Shown here one piece after another: positions 37,272 through 47,093 of a stretch of DNA of 64,000 nucleotides (the first letter of the stretch is position 1; each line of letters begins with the position of its first letter). The position numbers and the translations under genes are program-made. The notes under the pieces were generated by a model that saw only the letters and a program-made list of their open reading frames with translations, had not been told where the DNA came from and made no database searches. The DNA is from Shewanella sp. SNU WT4 (GTDB lineage: Bacteria; Pseudomonadota; Gammaproteobacteria; Enterobacterales; Shewanellaceae), in contig NZ_CP041151.1 in NCBI RefSeq assembly GCF_006494715.1, forward strand, positions 3,968,001-4,032,000, read 5' to 3'.

Positions 37272-37775
37272 TTAGCAACCGCCACTAAGCACTGTGACTA
37301 CAGGAAGTGTAGCTGGTGTAGGTGTAGCATTATCATCAGTGGCAACTTTAGCAGCTACATAAGTAAGGCGGCATTCTTTGCCAGTTGCATCTGGTGAACC
37401 AACTTGCTTGATCACTAATGTGCCAGATGCGGCGCCAGTATCAGGATCAAATGTCCAATCAGCGGCGTTAATATCAGTACCAGCTAAGATAGCTGCTTTA
37501 GTGGCTTGCATGTATCCCAAGAAAATAGGCACATTACCAGAACCGATATTAACCGTTGTGTTAGGTTCTGTTTTAGCTTGGTCACCAGCTATCACAGCTT
37601 TTGAGTAGATCATGCCATTAGCGCCTTGAATGGCGCCTTTTAAGCCTTGCAGTGCCGAAGCGCGAGCATCGGTTTGCAGGTTGATAAACTTAGGCGCGGC
37701 GGTCACGGCCAAAATACCCAGAATAATAATAACCACGACCAATTCAATCAGGGTGAAACCTTTTTGTTGTTGCAT
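37272..37775 (-). CDS. mshA: MSHA major pilin MshA (first copy)
   Basis: A 167-residue prepilin. Leader MQQQKG, then [47 protein letters not shown]; prepilin peptidase cuts after Gly6. A strong ribosome binding site (AAGGGGAT) precedes it, as expected for an abundant pilin. A C-terminal disulphide loop (ECRLTY ... GGC) is present. It follows mshB by 92 bases and is followed by its own terminator. Confidence 0.92.
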   Translation of the reverse strand: MQQQKGFTLIELVVVIIILGILAVTAAPKFINLQTDARASALQGLKGAIQGANGMIYSKAVIAGDQAKTEPNTTVNIGSGNVPIFLGYMQATKAAILAGTDINAADWTFDPDTGAASGTLVIKQVGSPDATGKECRLTYVAAKVATDDNATPTPATLPVVTVLSGGC

Positions 37776-37867
37776 AATAATCCCCTTAGGACAGCAATAC
37801 GACTATGGCAAACGCCACAATACCTAAATAAATTATTGTAATATCACAAGTTATTGTTATATGACAA

Positions 37868-38500
37868 TTAGTTGGTAAAACTTAACACTTGCCCCGTGCC
37901 AGGGTTGTACACCACGCCATTACCTATCTCTAAGGTCAGGCTCTCAGTCGGTATGCCCGTCTGAGGGTCTAATTTTACGGCCGCGCTTTGATGGTACACG
38001 CACAAATCCAGCCCAGGGACGAGAGTGCCATCAATGGCGGTGCCGCTGCCACCTGCGCCGCCTATCATGGAAACAATAAAGCGGACTTTGCGGGCATCTT
38101 GCCCTTGAGTCACGTTACGCGGCGCCGATTGCAGCACGGCATTAAATACGCGCTGGCAACTGTCTTGGCTCATAGCCGTGGCATCAGTATTGGCGCCACT
38201 CACTGCATCGGTTGCAAAACCAAATCTTGGGTCAATCGCGATATTGGTGCCATCTAACACCACATTAGCATTACGGCGACCATCGACTTCCCACTGGGAG
38301 CGAGTAAAACCTACGGCAGTCGCAAGCCCACCCGCGACACCATCAACGCTAGCGTTTTCAGCATCATCCGTGACATTAAGGAAGCGAGGAATAGCGGTAG
38401 CCGCCAAAATTCCTAAAATCACTATCACTATAACCAGTTCAATAAGAGAAAAGCCGTGATTATTATTCACCCGACCGACTCTGAATAATTGATGTGTCAT
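37868..38500 (-). CDS. mshB: MSHA pilin MshB
   Basis: A 210-residue prepilin with a 16-residue leader and HGFSLIELVIVIVILGILAATAIPRFLNVTDDAENASVDGV. In V. cholerae and Shewanella mshB lies between mshF and mshA, as here. It is larger than MshA and is probably a minor pilin. Confidence 0.9.
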   Translation of the reverse strand: MTHQLFRVGRVNNNHGFSLIELVIVIVILGILAATAIPRFLNVTDDAENASVDGVAGGLATAVGFTRSQWEVDGRRNANVVLDGTNIAIDPRFGFATDAVSGANTDATAMSQDSCQRVFNAVLQSAPRNVTQGQDARKVRFIVSMIGGAGGSGTAIDGTLVPGLDLCVYHQSAAVKLDPQTGIPTESLTLEIGNGVVYNPGTGQVLSFTN

Positions 38501-38575
38501 ACACTAACCCTATGTCGAATATGGATATATTCTACTCGTTTTTGTCAACAAACTAAAGCATTTTGGCAGCCTAAA

Positions 38576-39070
38576 CTATAAACCCGCCAAAAAACTGACT
38601 GTACCGCTATCAAGATCATAAAGGATTAACGAGCCATTTACAGATTCATATTTACACGCGTTAGCATCATCAACATATATCGCCATTAGCTCATCCGTTG
38701 CTAGGTCACTCCCCAATAACTGCCACCATAATCGCTGGCAGCCAGCATTGTCATGACTATCAGGTAATGGCCAGCCGCCGGTGGACATAGTGATAACGAT
38801 TTTACTGGTTGGCTTTGCCTCATTATTGATGGCGAACCAATCAAGGTGTAGCACTTGCGGGCGGTTAACGCCGAGCCACTGCGCGCGCACCATAGCTAAC
38901 ACGTTAAGCAAGCGCGGATGCTCTATTTCAAGCCCTTTCGCGGCCATGCTAGGTAACACATCAAAATACTTACTTCCTAAAATACCAAGCAGCAATAAGA
39001 TGACAGTCACACTCACCATGCGCCGATAAGCAGTGAGTGGATTGATTTTTTCCGAAGGCATCCCACCCAT
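38576..39070 (-). CDS. mshF: MSHA biogenesis protein MshF
   Basis: A 164-residue protein with a single N-terminal membrane segment (RRMVSVTVILLLLGILGSKYF) and a periplasmic domain with a likely Cys pair (NAGCQRLWW, ANACKY). Its exact job is not known. The start at 39070 is chosen because AAGGCGG lies at proper distance; Met at 39061 is the alternative. It begins 5 bases after mshG. Confidence 0.82.
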   Translation of the reverse strand: MGGMPSEKINPLTAYRRMVSVTVILLLLGILGSKYFDVLPSMAAKGLEIEHPRLLNVLAMVRAQWLGVNRPQVLHLDWFAINNEAKPTSKIVITMSTGGWPLPDSHDNAGCQRLWWQLLGSDLATDELMAIYVDDANACKYESVNGSLILYDLDSGTVSFLAGL

Positions 39071-39075
39071 ATCAA

Positions 39076-40293
39076 CTAGCCGCCTTTAACTACGTTGAGC
39101 ATGTCCCACATAGGTAAGTAAATCCCTAAGGCGAGTACAAGCACAATCGCGGCCACAATCCCAATCAAAATGGGTTCCAGTTTGGCGGTTAAGTTTTTTA
39201 AATCGTAATCAACTTCGCCTTCATAAAAATCAGCAGCATCATTAAGTAATTGATCTATCTGCCCGGTTTCTTCGCCTACGGCGACCATTTGCAATACCAA
39301 GGGAGTGAACAACTTACATTGATTAGACACCCGCAGCAGTGAATCGCCCGATTCAATCCCTTTGCGCATGCCGACTATGCGGTCATGCATATAAGCATTA
39401 TCTACGGCGTCTGCCACTAAGCTCAGTGCCTGCGTCATAGGCACGCCAGCACTTAACATCATAGAAAAACTGCGGCAATAACGGCTCAAGGTTGAACGTT
39501 CAATAATGCTGCCAACGGCTGGCATATGTAATTTCCATTGATCCCATTTTTTCTCGCCAGCATCTGTCTTAAGCCAAGACTTAATGCCAAAAATAGTGCC
39601 ACCGACTACGGCAAGCATCAGCGGCCAGTAGTTAACAAACATATTGGAAGTGCCAATGAGTACTTTAGTGGCCCAAGGTAAATCGGCGCCAAAGCGGCTA
39701 AACATGGAAGCAAACTTAGGGATCACCATGATATTTAAAATCACCATAGCAAGGCTAATGGCCACCAGCACAAATACTGGGTAGCGCATCGCCGATTTAA
39801 TCCGCTTACGAGTCTCCATTTCGCGCTCGATATAGCCAGAAAGCTGCAAAAACGCTTGCTCTAACTTACCTGTGTTTTCGCCCACATGAACCATAGAGAC
39901 AAATAAGGATTCAAATACCTTAGGGTGTTGATTCATGGCGGATGATAATGGCCGACCCGCCGTTAGCTGACTGGAAATATCATGCAAGGTCTCTTTAAGC
40001 ACCTTGGATGAAGTGGTATCAGCTAAACCTGCTATGGCTCTAAGCATAGGAATGCCGGAGCGCGTTAACGAATACATTTGCCGAGTAAAAATTTGCAGCT
40101 CATCTAACCCCACTTTGGGAGCCATTAACGCCTTAAAATCTATGCCTGTCGCTGGCTTTTTTTCGGATAATTCCAGAGGAATAATGCCGCGTGACAGCAA
40201 CACATCGGCGGCCGCATTGACGCTAAGCGCCTCCAGTTCGCCTTTAACTAAGGCGCCTTGCTTATCGCGGCCCTTATAACTAAAGCTCGGCAT
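39076..40293 (-). CDS. mshG: MSHA inner-membrane platform protein MshG
   Basis: A 405-residue PilC/GspF-family protein with two duplicated cytoplasmic domains (each with a TRQMYSLTRSGIPMLRA- or CRSFSMMLSAGVPMTQA-type repeat) and three membrane segments. It couples the MshE motor to pilin insertion. It is 11 bases downstream of mshE. Confidence 0.93.
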   Translation of the reverse strand: MPSFSYKGRDKQGALVKGELEALSVNAAADVLLSRGIIPLELSEKKPATGIDFKALMAPKVGLDELQIFTRQMYSLTRSGIPMLRAIAGLADTTSSKVLKETLHDISSQLTAGRPLSSAMNQHPKVFESLFVSMVHVGENTGKLEQAFLQLSGYIEREMETRKRIKSAMRYPVFVLVAISLAMVILNIMVIPKFASMFSRFGADLPWATKVLIGTSNMFVNYWPLMLAVVGGTIFGIKSWLKTDAGEKKWDQWKLHMPAVGSIIERSTLSRYCRSFSMMLSAGVPMTQALSLVADAVDNAYMHDRIVGMRKGIESGDSLLRVSNQCKLFTPLVLQMVAVGEETGQIDQLLNDAADFYEGEVDYDLKNLTAKLEPILIGIVAAIVLVLALGIYLPMWDMLNVVKGG

Positions 40294-40304
40294 CAGAGGT
40301 GTCC

Positions 40305-42050
40305 TTATTCAGCATTTGACGTAGGCTTGCTAGCAATTTGCGAATCTTCAACATCTTCCACCAGCTTGGCCACTTCTTCTAAGGTGGTCATGCCATTAAA
40401 TAAATATTCAATGGCGGACTCTGCCAACGGGGTAAAGCTTGGGCTGCGATAGGCCGCCTCAGCAAAATCTTGTGGATTACCGCTGCGCATAGCGTTAACC
40501 ATGCTTTCATCGAGTTCCAGAATTTCAAAAATACCGATACGACCACGATAACCACTGCCATTGCAGCTTTGACAACCTAAACCCACCTGAAACTTATGCT
40601 CAGGAATCGGCCGCGAAGTCACGTTCATAATCCAACTTCTGTCTTGCGGCGTAACTTGATAAGGCGCAGCGCAGTTATGGCACACCCGCCTAACGAGGCG
40701 CTGAGCAATAATCACTCGTAAGGCGCTGGCGACCAGATAGCTGGCAGCGCCCATATCCAGTAAACGCAAGGCGCTGGTGATGGCATCATTGGTGTGCAAG
40801 GTGGATAACACAAAGTGACCCGTTAACGCGCCGCGCAAACCGATTTCTACGGTTTCCCGATCGCGCATCTCACCCACCATGATAATGTCAGGGTCTTGGC
40901 GTAACGTGGTGCGCAGTACGCTAGAAAAATCTAACCCTATCTTGTGGTTAACTTGCACTTGGTTGATCCGCGGCAATTGATATTCCACTGGGTCTTCTAC
41001 GGTAATTATCTTGCTTTCTGGCTGATTCAACTCAGATAAAATCCCATACAAGGTCGTGGTTTTACCGCTACCTGTGGGGCCTGTTACCAGCAGCATGCCG
41101 TGGGGGCGCTTAATCTGTTTACGCACCCGCGCTAAAATCGCGGGCGGCATGCCGGTTTCATTGAGCGTTAATAAACCTGCCGACTGGTCAAGTAAACGCA
41201 TTACCACAGATTCGCCATGATAAATGGGCATAGTCGACATACGCACATCTATCTTATGGCCCTTGATTTCCAGGCGAAAACGACCATCTTGTGGCAAACG
41301 TTTTTCGGAAATATCCAACCCTGCCATCAGCTTTAAGCGCAGCACTAACGCGGCGGCAATATTGACTTCATTGAGGGTGTTTTCATGCAACAGACCATCG
41401 ACCCGTTGGCGAATACGCAGCACTTTTTCGCCAGGCTCAATATGAATATCCGACGCGCGCATTTGCACTGCATCTTCAAAAATGGAATGCAGTAACCGCA
41501 CTACCGTCGTATCACTGTCGCTATCGGCGGCGGTTAAGGCGCCAAGATCGAAAATATCATCGGCGGCGTATTCTTCTTCCAGCTTACCGGCAATGGCAGC
41601 GATTTCATCGGTACGTCGATAAAGAGTATCAAAGGCACTAAGCAACTGCCCCTCTGGCGATACGGCGATATCTAAGCTTTTAGGCGCAAACAACATCTCT
41701 AAATGATCGAGCGCTTGCAGATCGGCAGGATCGCTCATGGCGATTAAAATGGAGTTACCGCGATCTTCTAATACCAGAGCGCGAAAACGGCGCGCCTGTA
41801 CTTCGGATAATAAATTGACTACCTGAGATGGAATGGCGCGGCGGCTAACATCGACAAATGGCAAATTAAGCTGTTGTGATAAAAATCGAAGTAATTGATC
41901 TTCTTCAATCAGCTTTAAATCTATCAAGGTACGGCCAAGCTTTTTGCCCGATACCTTTTGCTCTGACAATGCCTGCTGCAGATTTTCTTCAGAAATAATA
42001 TGTTCTTGAACTAAGAGGTCACCTAGACGCATCTTTAACTTAGGCTTCAT
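40305..42050 (-). CDS. mshE: MSHA extension ATPase MshE
   Basis: A 581-residue GspE/PilB-family ATPase. The N-terminus has the two-part MshEN motif (RLGDLLVQ...L..AL..QK, then LGRTLIDLKLI), which in V. cholerae MshE binds c-di-GMP. Walker A is VTGPTGSGKTTTLYG, followed by the Asp box, Walker B (DIIMVGEMRD) and His box. A zinc tetracysteine is CHNC ... CQSC. It drives pilus extension and overlaps mshN by 4 bases. No retraction ATPase gene (pilT) is in the window. Confidence 0.95.
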   Translation of the reverse strand: MKPKLKMRLGDLLVQEHIISEENLQQALSEQKVSGKKLGRTLIDLKLIEEDQLLRFLSQQLNLPFVDVSRRAIPSQVVNLLSEVQARRFRALVLEDRGNSILIAMSDPADLQALDHLEMLFAPKSLDIAVSPEGQLLSAFDTLYRRTDEIAAIAGKLEEEYAADDIFDLGALTAADSDSDTTVVRLLHSIFEDAVQMRASDIHIEPGEKVLRIRQRVDGLLHENTLNEVNIAAALVLRLKLMAGLDISEKRLPQDGRFRLEIKGHKIDVRMSTMPIYHGESVVMRLLDQSAGLLTLNETGMPPAILARVRKQIKRPHGMLLVTGPTGSGKTTTLYGILSELNQPESKIITVEDPVEYQLPRINQVQVNHKIGLDFSSVLRTTLRQDPDIIMVGEMRDRETVEIGLRGALTGHFVLSTLHTNDAITSALRLLDMGAASYLVASALRVIIAQRLVRRVCHNCAAPYQVTPQDRSWIMNVTSRPIPEHKFQVGLGCQSCNGSGYRGRIGIFEILELDESMVNAMRSGNPQDFAEAAYRSPSFTPLAESAIEYLFNGMTTLEEVAKLVEDVEDSQIASKPTSNAE

Positions 42051-43504
42051 AAGCTCCCTCCTAACTGGGATAAACGATTTTCAATATAATTTCTCGCTGA
42101 GGCCGACAACCCTGGCGCTTGCAGCGCATTACGATAGGCTTGAGCGGCATCTTGATAACGCGCTTGCGCGTCCATGGCATACGCTAACCCCAGCCACCAG
42201 CGGCCAACATCAGGCTCAATCCCCACGAGCTGGCGATAGGCTTGTTCTGCTTGCTCAAATTGCTTGGCATTTTGCGCCCAATCTCCGAGTTGGATCCATT
42301 TTTGTAGCGCCATAGCGCTGACATCAGGGATTTTTGCAACCGTGCTAAGCGCTTGGATAACCTGACCATTGGCGTGCTCTATCCGCGCTAACAGCATAAG
42401 TAAGTCACTGTTAGTGGGCGTTAATCGTAAACCTTCATTGAGCACTTGCTGCGCTGGCACCAAGCGCCCTTGGCCAAATTCAAGCACGGCCAGCTGAATT
42501 CGAGCGGGTACTAAGCTTGGGTCTAGCACTAAGGCTTGCCGATAAGCATTAATCGCCGCAGGTACATCATTCATTTGATTGGCGGCATAAGCCTTATCCA
42601 TATAAGTTCCCGCCATGCGCGCTGGCGCTTTAGTCACGGTAGTGATAGTTACTGGCTCATAGCGAGCAGGTTTAGCTGGCACCGTGGCAATACTGGTTTC
42701 GTGAGCGACTGCGCTTTCACTAGCTTCAGTGTTTACACTAGCTTCAGCGCTGTCACTCGCTTCAGAGCCACTAAACTCATCATTGTGAGCCATGCTCTCA
42801 TCTTCACTCAGCGTGACTATATTATTGCCGTTATCGGCATAGCTATCATCAGATCCAATCGATTCTTGAGCAGAGTGCTCTGGCTCAGTGCGTGTCACAA
42901 CTGCTTGAGTTGATACGGCTTGAATAGGTACAGCAGCCATGGCTGTCGCTGCTACCGGGTTAACACTACCAGTCTGCAATTGAGTCAGCGGCTGAATATT
43001 TGCCCCATCACTATTTGGCGCGCTTGGCCGCGCAAGCGTATTGGCAGCAGCAACTGTTGCCGTGGCTTCTGCTGGCGCGAGCTCTTTTGGTGCTGCGGTT
43101 GGCGCAGTAATTGGCGCCATTTGCGCCGCATAAGTAGGCTGCGAGCTAGCTTGCTGTATGTCCGCAGCAGGCAAAGATTCAGATGATGCTAATGACTCAG
43201 GCGCAGCCGATTGCGGCGTACCTTGCATTAAACCAGGTAAGCGCATGCCCATCCAAGCCGCGCCTAACATAAGCACCAACGCAACAGTGCCTAAGACAAT
43301 CAGTGACCAAGGTTTTTTAGCTTGGGCGCTGGCCAGTTGGGCGCCATAGGCTTTGGCTAAGGCTTGATGATTAACGTTAACGGCCGACACTAAAGCGGCA
43401 TCGGCCTGATTGCCATGATTGTGACCATGTGTATCGTCAGCAATCGGCGGCTTTAGCTGACCTCGTTCATCGAGATCTTTTAGCATTTTATTGATAACGC
43501 TCAT
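42047..43504 (-). CDS. mshN: MSHA biogenesis protein MshN
   Basis: A 485-residue protein. The start at 43504 (MSVINKMLKDLDERG) shares ATGA with the mshM stop; the longer frame is mshM shadow. A membrane segment at about 64-85 follows a cytoplasmic end. Then comes a long low-complexity Ala/Thr/Pro/Ser-rich linker (about 90-300), then TPR repeats (AINAYRQALVLDPSLVPARIQLAVLEFGQGRL and onward). It probably links the complex to the cell wall or outer membrane. Confidence 0.88.
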   Translation of the reverse strand: MSVINKMLKDLDERGQLKPPIADDTHGHNHGNQADAALVSAVNVNHQALAKAYGAQLASAQAKKPWSLIVLGTVALVLMLGAAWMGMRLPGLMQGTPQSAAPESLASSESLPAADIQQASSQPTYAAQMAPITAPTAAPKELAPAEATATVAAANTLARPSAPNSDGANIQPLTQLQTGSVNPVAATAMAAVPIQAVSTQAVVTRTEPEHSAQESIGSDDSYADNGNNIVTLSEDESMAHNDEFSGSEASDSAEASVNTEASESAVAHETSIATVPAKPARYEPVTITTVTKAPARMAGTYMDKAYAANQMNDVPAAINAYRQALVLDPSLVPARIQLAVLEFGQGRLVPAQQVLNEGLRLTPTNSDLLMLLARIEHANGQVIQALSTVAKIPDVSAMALQKWIQLGDWAQNAKQFEQAEQAYRQLVGIEPDVGRWWLGLAYAMDAQARYQDAAQAYRNALQAPGLSASARNYIENRLSQLGGSL

Positions 43505-44406
43505 AATAAACGACCAGTCATAACACTTGCCGCAGCCGCTGCCACGGCGGCGCAGCCAAATATTCCTAACCAACGCCACAAGGGGGACGCCGTCGGATTG
43601 GCATCTTCAGTATCTGAAGCCGCCGAGCGCACTTGTTGCAGGCTCACTTGCTGACTACCTTCACCAAAACACACCAATAAAGACTTATGGCAAATCACAT
43701 TGATAAGCCGTGGAATGCCTCTAGCCGCTTGAAACACTAAGCGGCAGGCTTTAGGATTAAATAAGGCTTGAGTGCGATTACCCGCCACCGACAATCTGTG
43801 GTGAATATAATCTCGCGTTTCATTTTCAGTCAGTGGCCGCAGGCCATAACTAAAGGTAATTCGTTGGCGTAATTGCCGAAATTTATCTGTAGCTAAACGC
43901 TCATCTAATTCTGGTTGGCCAAACAATACCACTTGGAGCAGCTTAGTTTTTTCAGTCTCAAGATTGGTAAACAACCGCAGTGCTTCGAGGGATTGGTCAG
44001 GTAACGCCTGCGCTTCATCCAGCACTAACACTATGCGTAAACCTTGCGCCGCCATCTCTAATAATTTTTGCTGAATTAAGCTGCCTAATTGCTGACGGTC
44101 GGTGGCTGTGGTTGCTGCAACCCCAAGCTCCATCGCCAGCGCCCAGCGCAATTCATCCGGCTCAAGAAAAGGATTGGGCAAATAGGCGCAATAATAATTA
44201 GTGGGTAAGTCATTCATTAATTTGCGGCAAATTAATGTTTTACCTGTACCCACTTCACCTGTGACTTTGATAAATCCTTCGCCGGTCAGCAAGGCAGTAG
44301 TAAGCACCTGCAGCGCCTCATGATGAGGCGGCAGGCCAAAATAAAACTCTGTGTTGGGCGTTAAGGTAAAAGGCGCCTGCGTAAAGCCAAAGTGCTGCAG
44401 ATACAT
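43501..44406 (-). CDS. mshM: MSHA AAA ATPase MshM
   Basis: A 301-residue ExeA/GspA-like AAA ATPase. It starts MYLQHFGFTQAPFTLTPNTEFYFGLPPHHEAL, the family hallmark. Walker A is GEVGTGKTL and Walker B VLVLDEAQAL. A single C-terminal membrane segment is near residues 275-295. It may help place the secretin. Confidence 0.92.
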   Translation of the reverse strand: MYLQHFGFTQAPFTLTPNTEFYFGLPPHHEALQVLTTALLTGEGFIKVTGEVGTGKTLICRKLMNDLPTNYYCAYLPNPFLEPDELRWALAMELGVAATTATDRQQLGSLIQQKLLEMAAQGLRIVLVLDEAQALPDQSLEALRLFTNLETEKTKLLQVVLFGQPELDERLATDKFRQLRQRITFSYGLRPLTENETRDYIHHRLSVAGNRTQALFNPKACRLVFQAARGIPRLINVICHKSLLVCFGEGSQQVSLQQVRSAASDTEDANPTASPLWRWLGIFGCAAVAAAAASVMTGRLL

Positions 44407-44414
44407 AGGCGGCC

Positions 44415-46115
44415 TTATTCCTGCGGCTTAGTAGCTTGCTCTTGAGGATACCAGCGATTTAATAAGGCTTCGGTTTTGAGCAATTCTTGGCGCCAAGTAT
44501 CAGCCCCCACCACAATCGGCTTTAATAAAATCACTAATTCAGTCTTTTGCTTGCTCTTTTTACGGTTAGTGAAAATCTCACCCAACCAAGGAATATCCCC
44601 AAGAAACGGTACCTTAGAGGTGATTTCTTTATTGGCAGCCTTCATCAAACCACCGATCACCACCACATCGCCCGAAGCCGCTTTAATGATGGTGTCAGAC
44701 TCACGAATTTCACTTTGCGCCAATGGCAACTCTAAGATGCTATCGCTAATTTTGATGATTTTAGTCTGCTGAGTCACATCGATAACCGATGGGTGAATGT
44801 GCAGTAACACATTGCCTAACTTATCGATTTGCGGCGTGACATCGAGCGCGATACCCGAGAAAAATGGCGTAAGCTCAACATCCGGAGTAGTGACTGGCGT
44901 GGCAGAAGCTACGGTTGTCGATGACACGTTAGTGACAAAGTACTCATCGGTGCCAACTTTAATCACGGCCTTTTGATTGTTAGAGGCTGTCACTCGCGGA
45001 CTTGATAACACGTCCACATCGCCTTGGGTGTCGAGCAAGGTAATCATGGCGCTAAAGTCTTTATTAGAGACTTTAATTGAGGTCAGATTACCTAAGATAG
45101 CAGTCACAGTATCGCTAGCGCTGCCTGTGGCACTGGTACCAAATTCAACATCGGTACTGCCAATATGGCCTAACACGTTATCCCATTGAATACCTTGCTG
45201 ATAACCATCTCCCAAAGTCACTTCTAGTACTTTGGCTTCGATGATGACTTGGCGCTGCAGATGATTTTCAGCCGTTTCTAAAAAGTTACGCACTTGGCGC
45301 AACTCATTGGGCAGAGCGCGCACTGTCACTAAGCCTGCCTGCGGTGTCAGCACTACCTGCCGTCCACCACCGGTTTCACCTATGATATTGACTAAGTTCT
45401 CTTTTAACTCACCCCAGAAGTTGGTCTCTGTTACCGAGCGAATAAAGGTGCCATTGGTTTCTTGGCTATTACTATTGCCATTGCTGTTACTGCCATTGGA
45501 TGAGTTCGAGCTGTTGTTACTTGAACTTCCGTTAGAGCCATTATTGCCGCTGCTCGAATTGCTGTTGCCATTATCAGACAAGCGCCCTGCAGACACTGAC
45601 GTCATAGATAAGCCTTGGCGCTGCATATACAAGTAATTGAGCGGGAAGGTTTCGGTGCGCATACCCGATGGGAATACCCGCATGATATTGCCACTGACAT
45701 TCACGTCAAAGCCATACATGTCTTCCACTACCTGCAACACTTCATTTAAGGTGACATTTTTAAGTGACAGCGTAATAGCGCCGCTCACATTGGGATGCAC
45801 CACGACGCTAATTGGCGAACCTGCCACTAAGCTTGGGAAAAAGGCGCTGGCCGGCACATCATTAGCAGCCACGTCAAAGCGACGTTCGGTTGGCTGAAAT
45901 TGGCTTAAACCAGCCAATAGCTGTGATGACGCCAGTTCTTTTTGCACTTCATCTGGCATCACCGCGGGAGGAATTTCTTTTGGCGGCTGCGGCGTATCTG
46001 GATGCAGTATGCCGGCAATCGCTTCTTTTGCAGCAACAGGCTCAGGTCTATCTGTGGTTTGGCACCCCAAAACTAACAAAGAGAGTAGCGCGGAAATCGC
46101 AGTTTTTTTTATCAT
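44415..46115 (-). CDS. mshL: MSHA outer-membrane secretin MshL
   Basis: A 566-residue secretin/lipoprotein. The signal peptide ends LLVLGC, a lipobox. The N domain and STN-type region (ISVVVHPNVSGAITLSLKNVTLNEVL) lead into a secretin domain with VPFLGDIPWLGEIFTNRK. Between them is a run of about 40 residues of almost only Ser, Asn and Gly (near 180-220). It forms the exit channel for the pilus. Confidence 0.94.
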   Translation of the reverse strand: MIKKTAISALLSLLVLGCQTTDRPEPVAAKEAIAGILHPDTPQPPKEIPPAVMPDEVQKELASSQLLAGLSQFQPTERRFDVAANDVPASAFFPSLVAGSPISVVVHPNVSGAITLSLKNVTLNEVLQVVEDMYGFDVNVSGNIMRVFPSGMRTETFPLNYLYMQRQGLSMTSVSAGRLSDNGNSNSSSGNNGSNGSSSNNSSNSSNGSNSNGNSNSQETNGTFIRSVTETNFWGELKENLVNIIGETGGGRQVVLTPQAGLVTVRALPNELRQVRNFLETAENHLQRQVIIEAKVLEVTLGDGYQQGIQWDNVLGHIGSTDVEFGTSATGSASDTVTAILGNLTSIKVSNKDFSAMITLLDTQGDVDVLSSPRVTASNNQKAVIKVGTDEYFVTNVSSTTVASATPVTTPDVELTPFFSGIALDVTPQIDKLGNVLLHIHPSVIDVTQQTKIIKISDSILELPLAQSEIRESDTIIKAASGDVVVIGGLMKAANKEITSKVPFLGDIPWLGEIFTNRKKSKQKTELVILLKPIVVGADTWRQELLKTEALLNRWYPQEQATKPQE

Positions 46116-46447
46116 TTTTGGGTTCCTAACTGACTAGTGACACCTTGGAAAACAACCAATTTCCGACCATCGGCCAGTATCACGCTATTATCGGTAATCC
46201 GTTGAATTTGGGTATCAGCTATCTTGCTACCCACCTGATATAACTGATTATTTATTAAGGCGTAGCGCCGCGACGCTGAAGTCACAATCGAATGCAGCTT
46301 TAAACCGCGATTGGCCGTTGCATGTGCGCCCGACATAGCGCCAGAAGACACTAACGGCCGCGTTGGGTCGCGCAGCATCTCAGCCCACGCGCTGTGCGAG
46401 CAGCATACTAGCAGCAACAAACTCAACGACAGATTAATTCGCCACAC
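46112..46447 (-). CDS. mshK: MSHA biogenesis protein MshK
   Basis: A 111-residue periplasmic protein with a signal peptide (MWRINLSLSLLLLVCCSHSAWA) followed by MLRDPTRPL, the PilP/GspC-like beginning. It should touch the secretin MshL. It overlaps mshL by 4 bases and mshJ by 14. Confidence 0.88.
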   Translation of the reverse strand: MWRINLSLSLLLLVCCSHSAWAEMLRDPTRPLVSSGAMSGAHATANRGLKLHSIVTSASRRYALINNQLYQVGSKIADTQIQRITDNSVILADGRKLVVFQGVTSQLGTQK

Positions 46448-47093
46448 TGATGAAGTCCTTATTGATGCTTAAGGTGTAAAATTCGAGTATCACCTCGGCC
46501 TTAGGATAATTAGTGGCGTCATAATCTAAACGCTGCCAATAAAGCTTGTCGGGCAAGGCTTCAACTGCTTTCACAAAATTGAGTACAGCGAAGTAGTCAC
46601 CCTTAAACTTGATTTCCACCCCATGGTTATACAAGTTCAAATTGGTGCCGTGATCATCTTCTAAGACCAAGAGCGGCTTAGGCGTTAACGAATTAAAGCT
46701 TGTGACTTCAAGCCCCTTGGTTTTTGACAACAAACCACTCAAGAGTTTGGGCATATGATTGGCAGGCACAATATTATGGCTAGCAAAATCATTATCAATT
46801 GCCAGCAATTGCTGCTCAAGCAATTGTTTGCGCTGATTAAAATCTGTGTTGGGGTCTATGGCTAAGCGATCTTGATAAAGCGCAACCTGCTGCTTTGCAA
46901 TCTTAATCTGCTTAAGGTGCTGCTCTAGCTGCGCCTTTTCTTTAGTGTATTGCTGAAAATAGCTATCAAGCGGCAAGTAACACAGCATGAATAGGACAAC
47001 AACCACAGCCAAAGTAATCATGCCGCGCTCACGCTGGCTCAGTAAATCAAACTTATCGCCAAGCTCATGCCACTTTTTCAAATTTTTATTCAT
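46434..47093 (-). CDS. mshJ: MSHA biogenesis protein MshJ (PilO-like)
   Basis: A 219-residue protein with one membrane segment (GMITLAVVVVLFMLCYLPLDSYF) followed by a coiled coil (KEKAQLEQHLKQIKIAKQQVALY) and a small ferredoxin-like domain. This is the PilO/GspM plan of the alignment complex. Confidence 0.87.
   Translation of the reverse strand: MNKNLKKWHELGDKFDLLSQRERGMITLAVVVVLFMLCYLPLDSYFQQYTKEKAQLEQHLKQIKIAKQQVALYQDRLAIDPNTDFNQRKQLLEQQLLAIDNDFASHNIVPANHMPKLLSGLLSKTKGLEVTSFNSLTPKPLLVLEDDHGTNLNLYNHGVEIKFKGDYFAVLNFVKAVEALPDKLYWQRLDYDATNYPKAEVILEFYTLSINKDFISVAN

Noticed and set aside
45307..45897. Leu/Pro-rich open frames on plus over mshL
   Set aside because: They are reverse reads of the Ser/Asn/Gly-rich and secretin-coding part of mshL.
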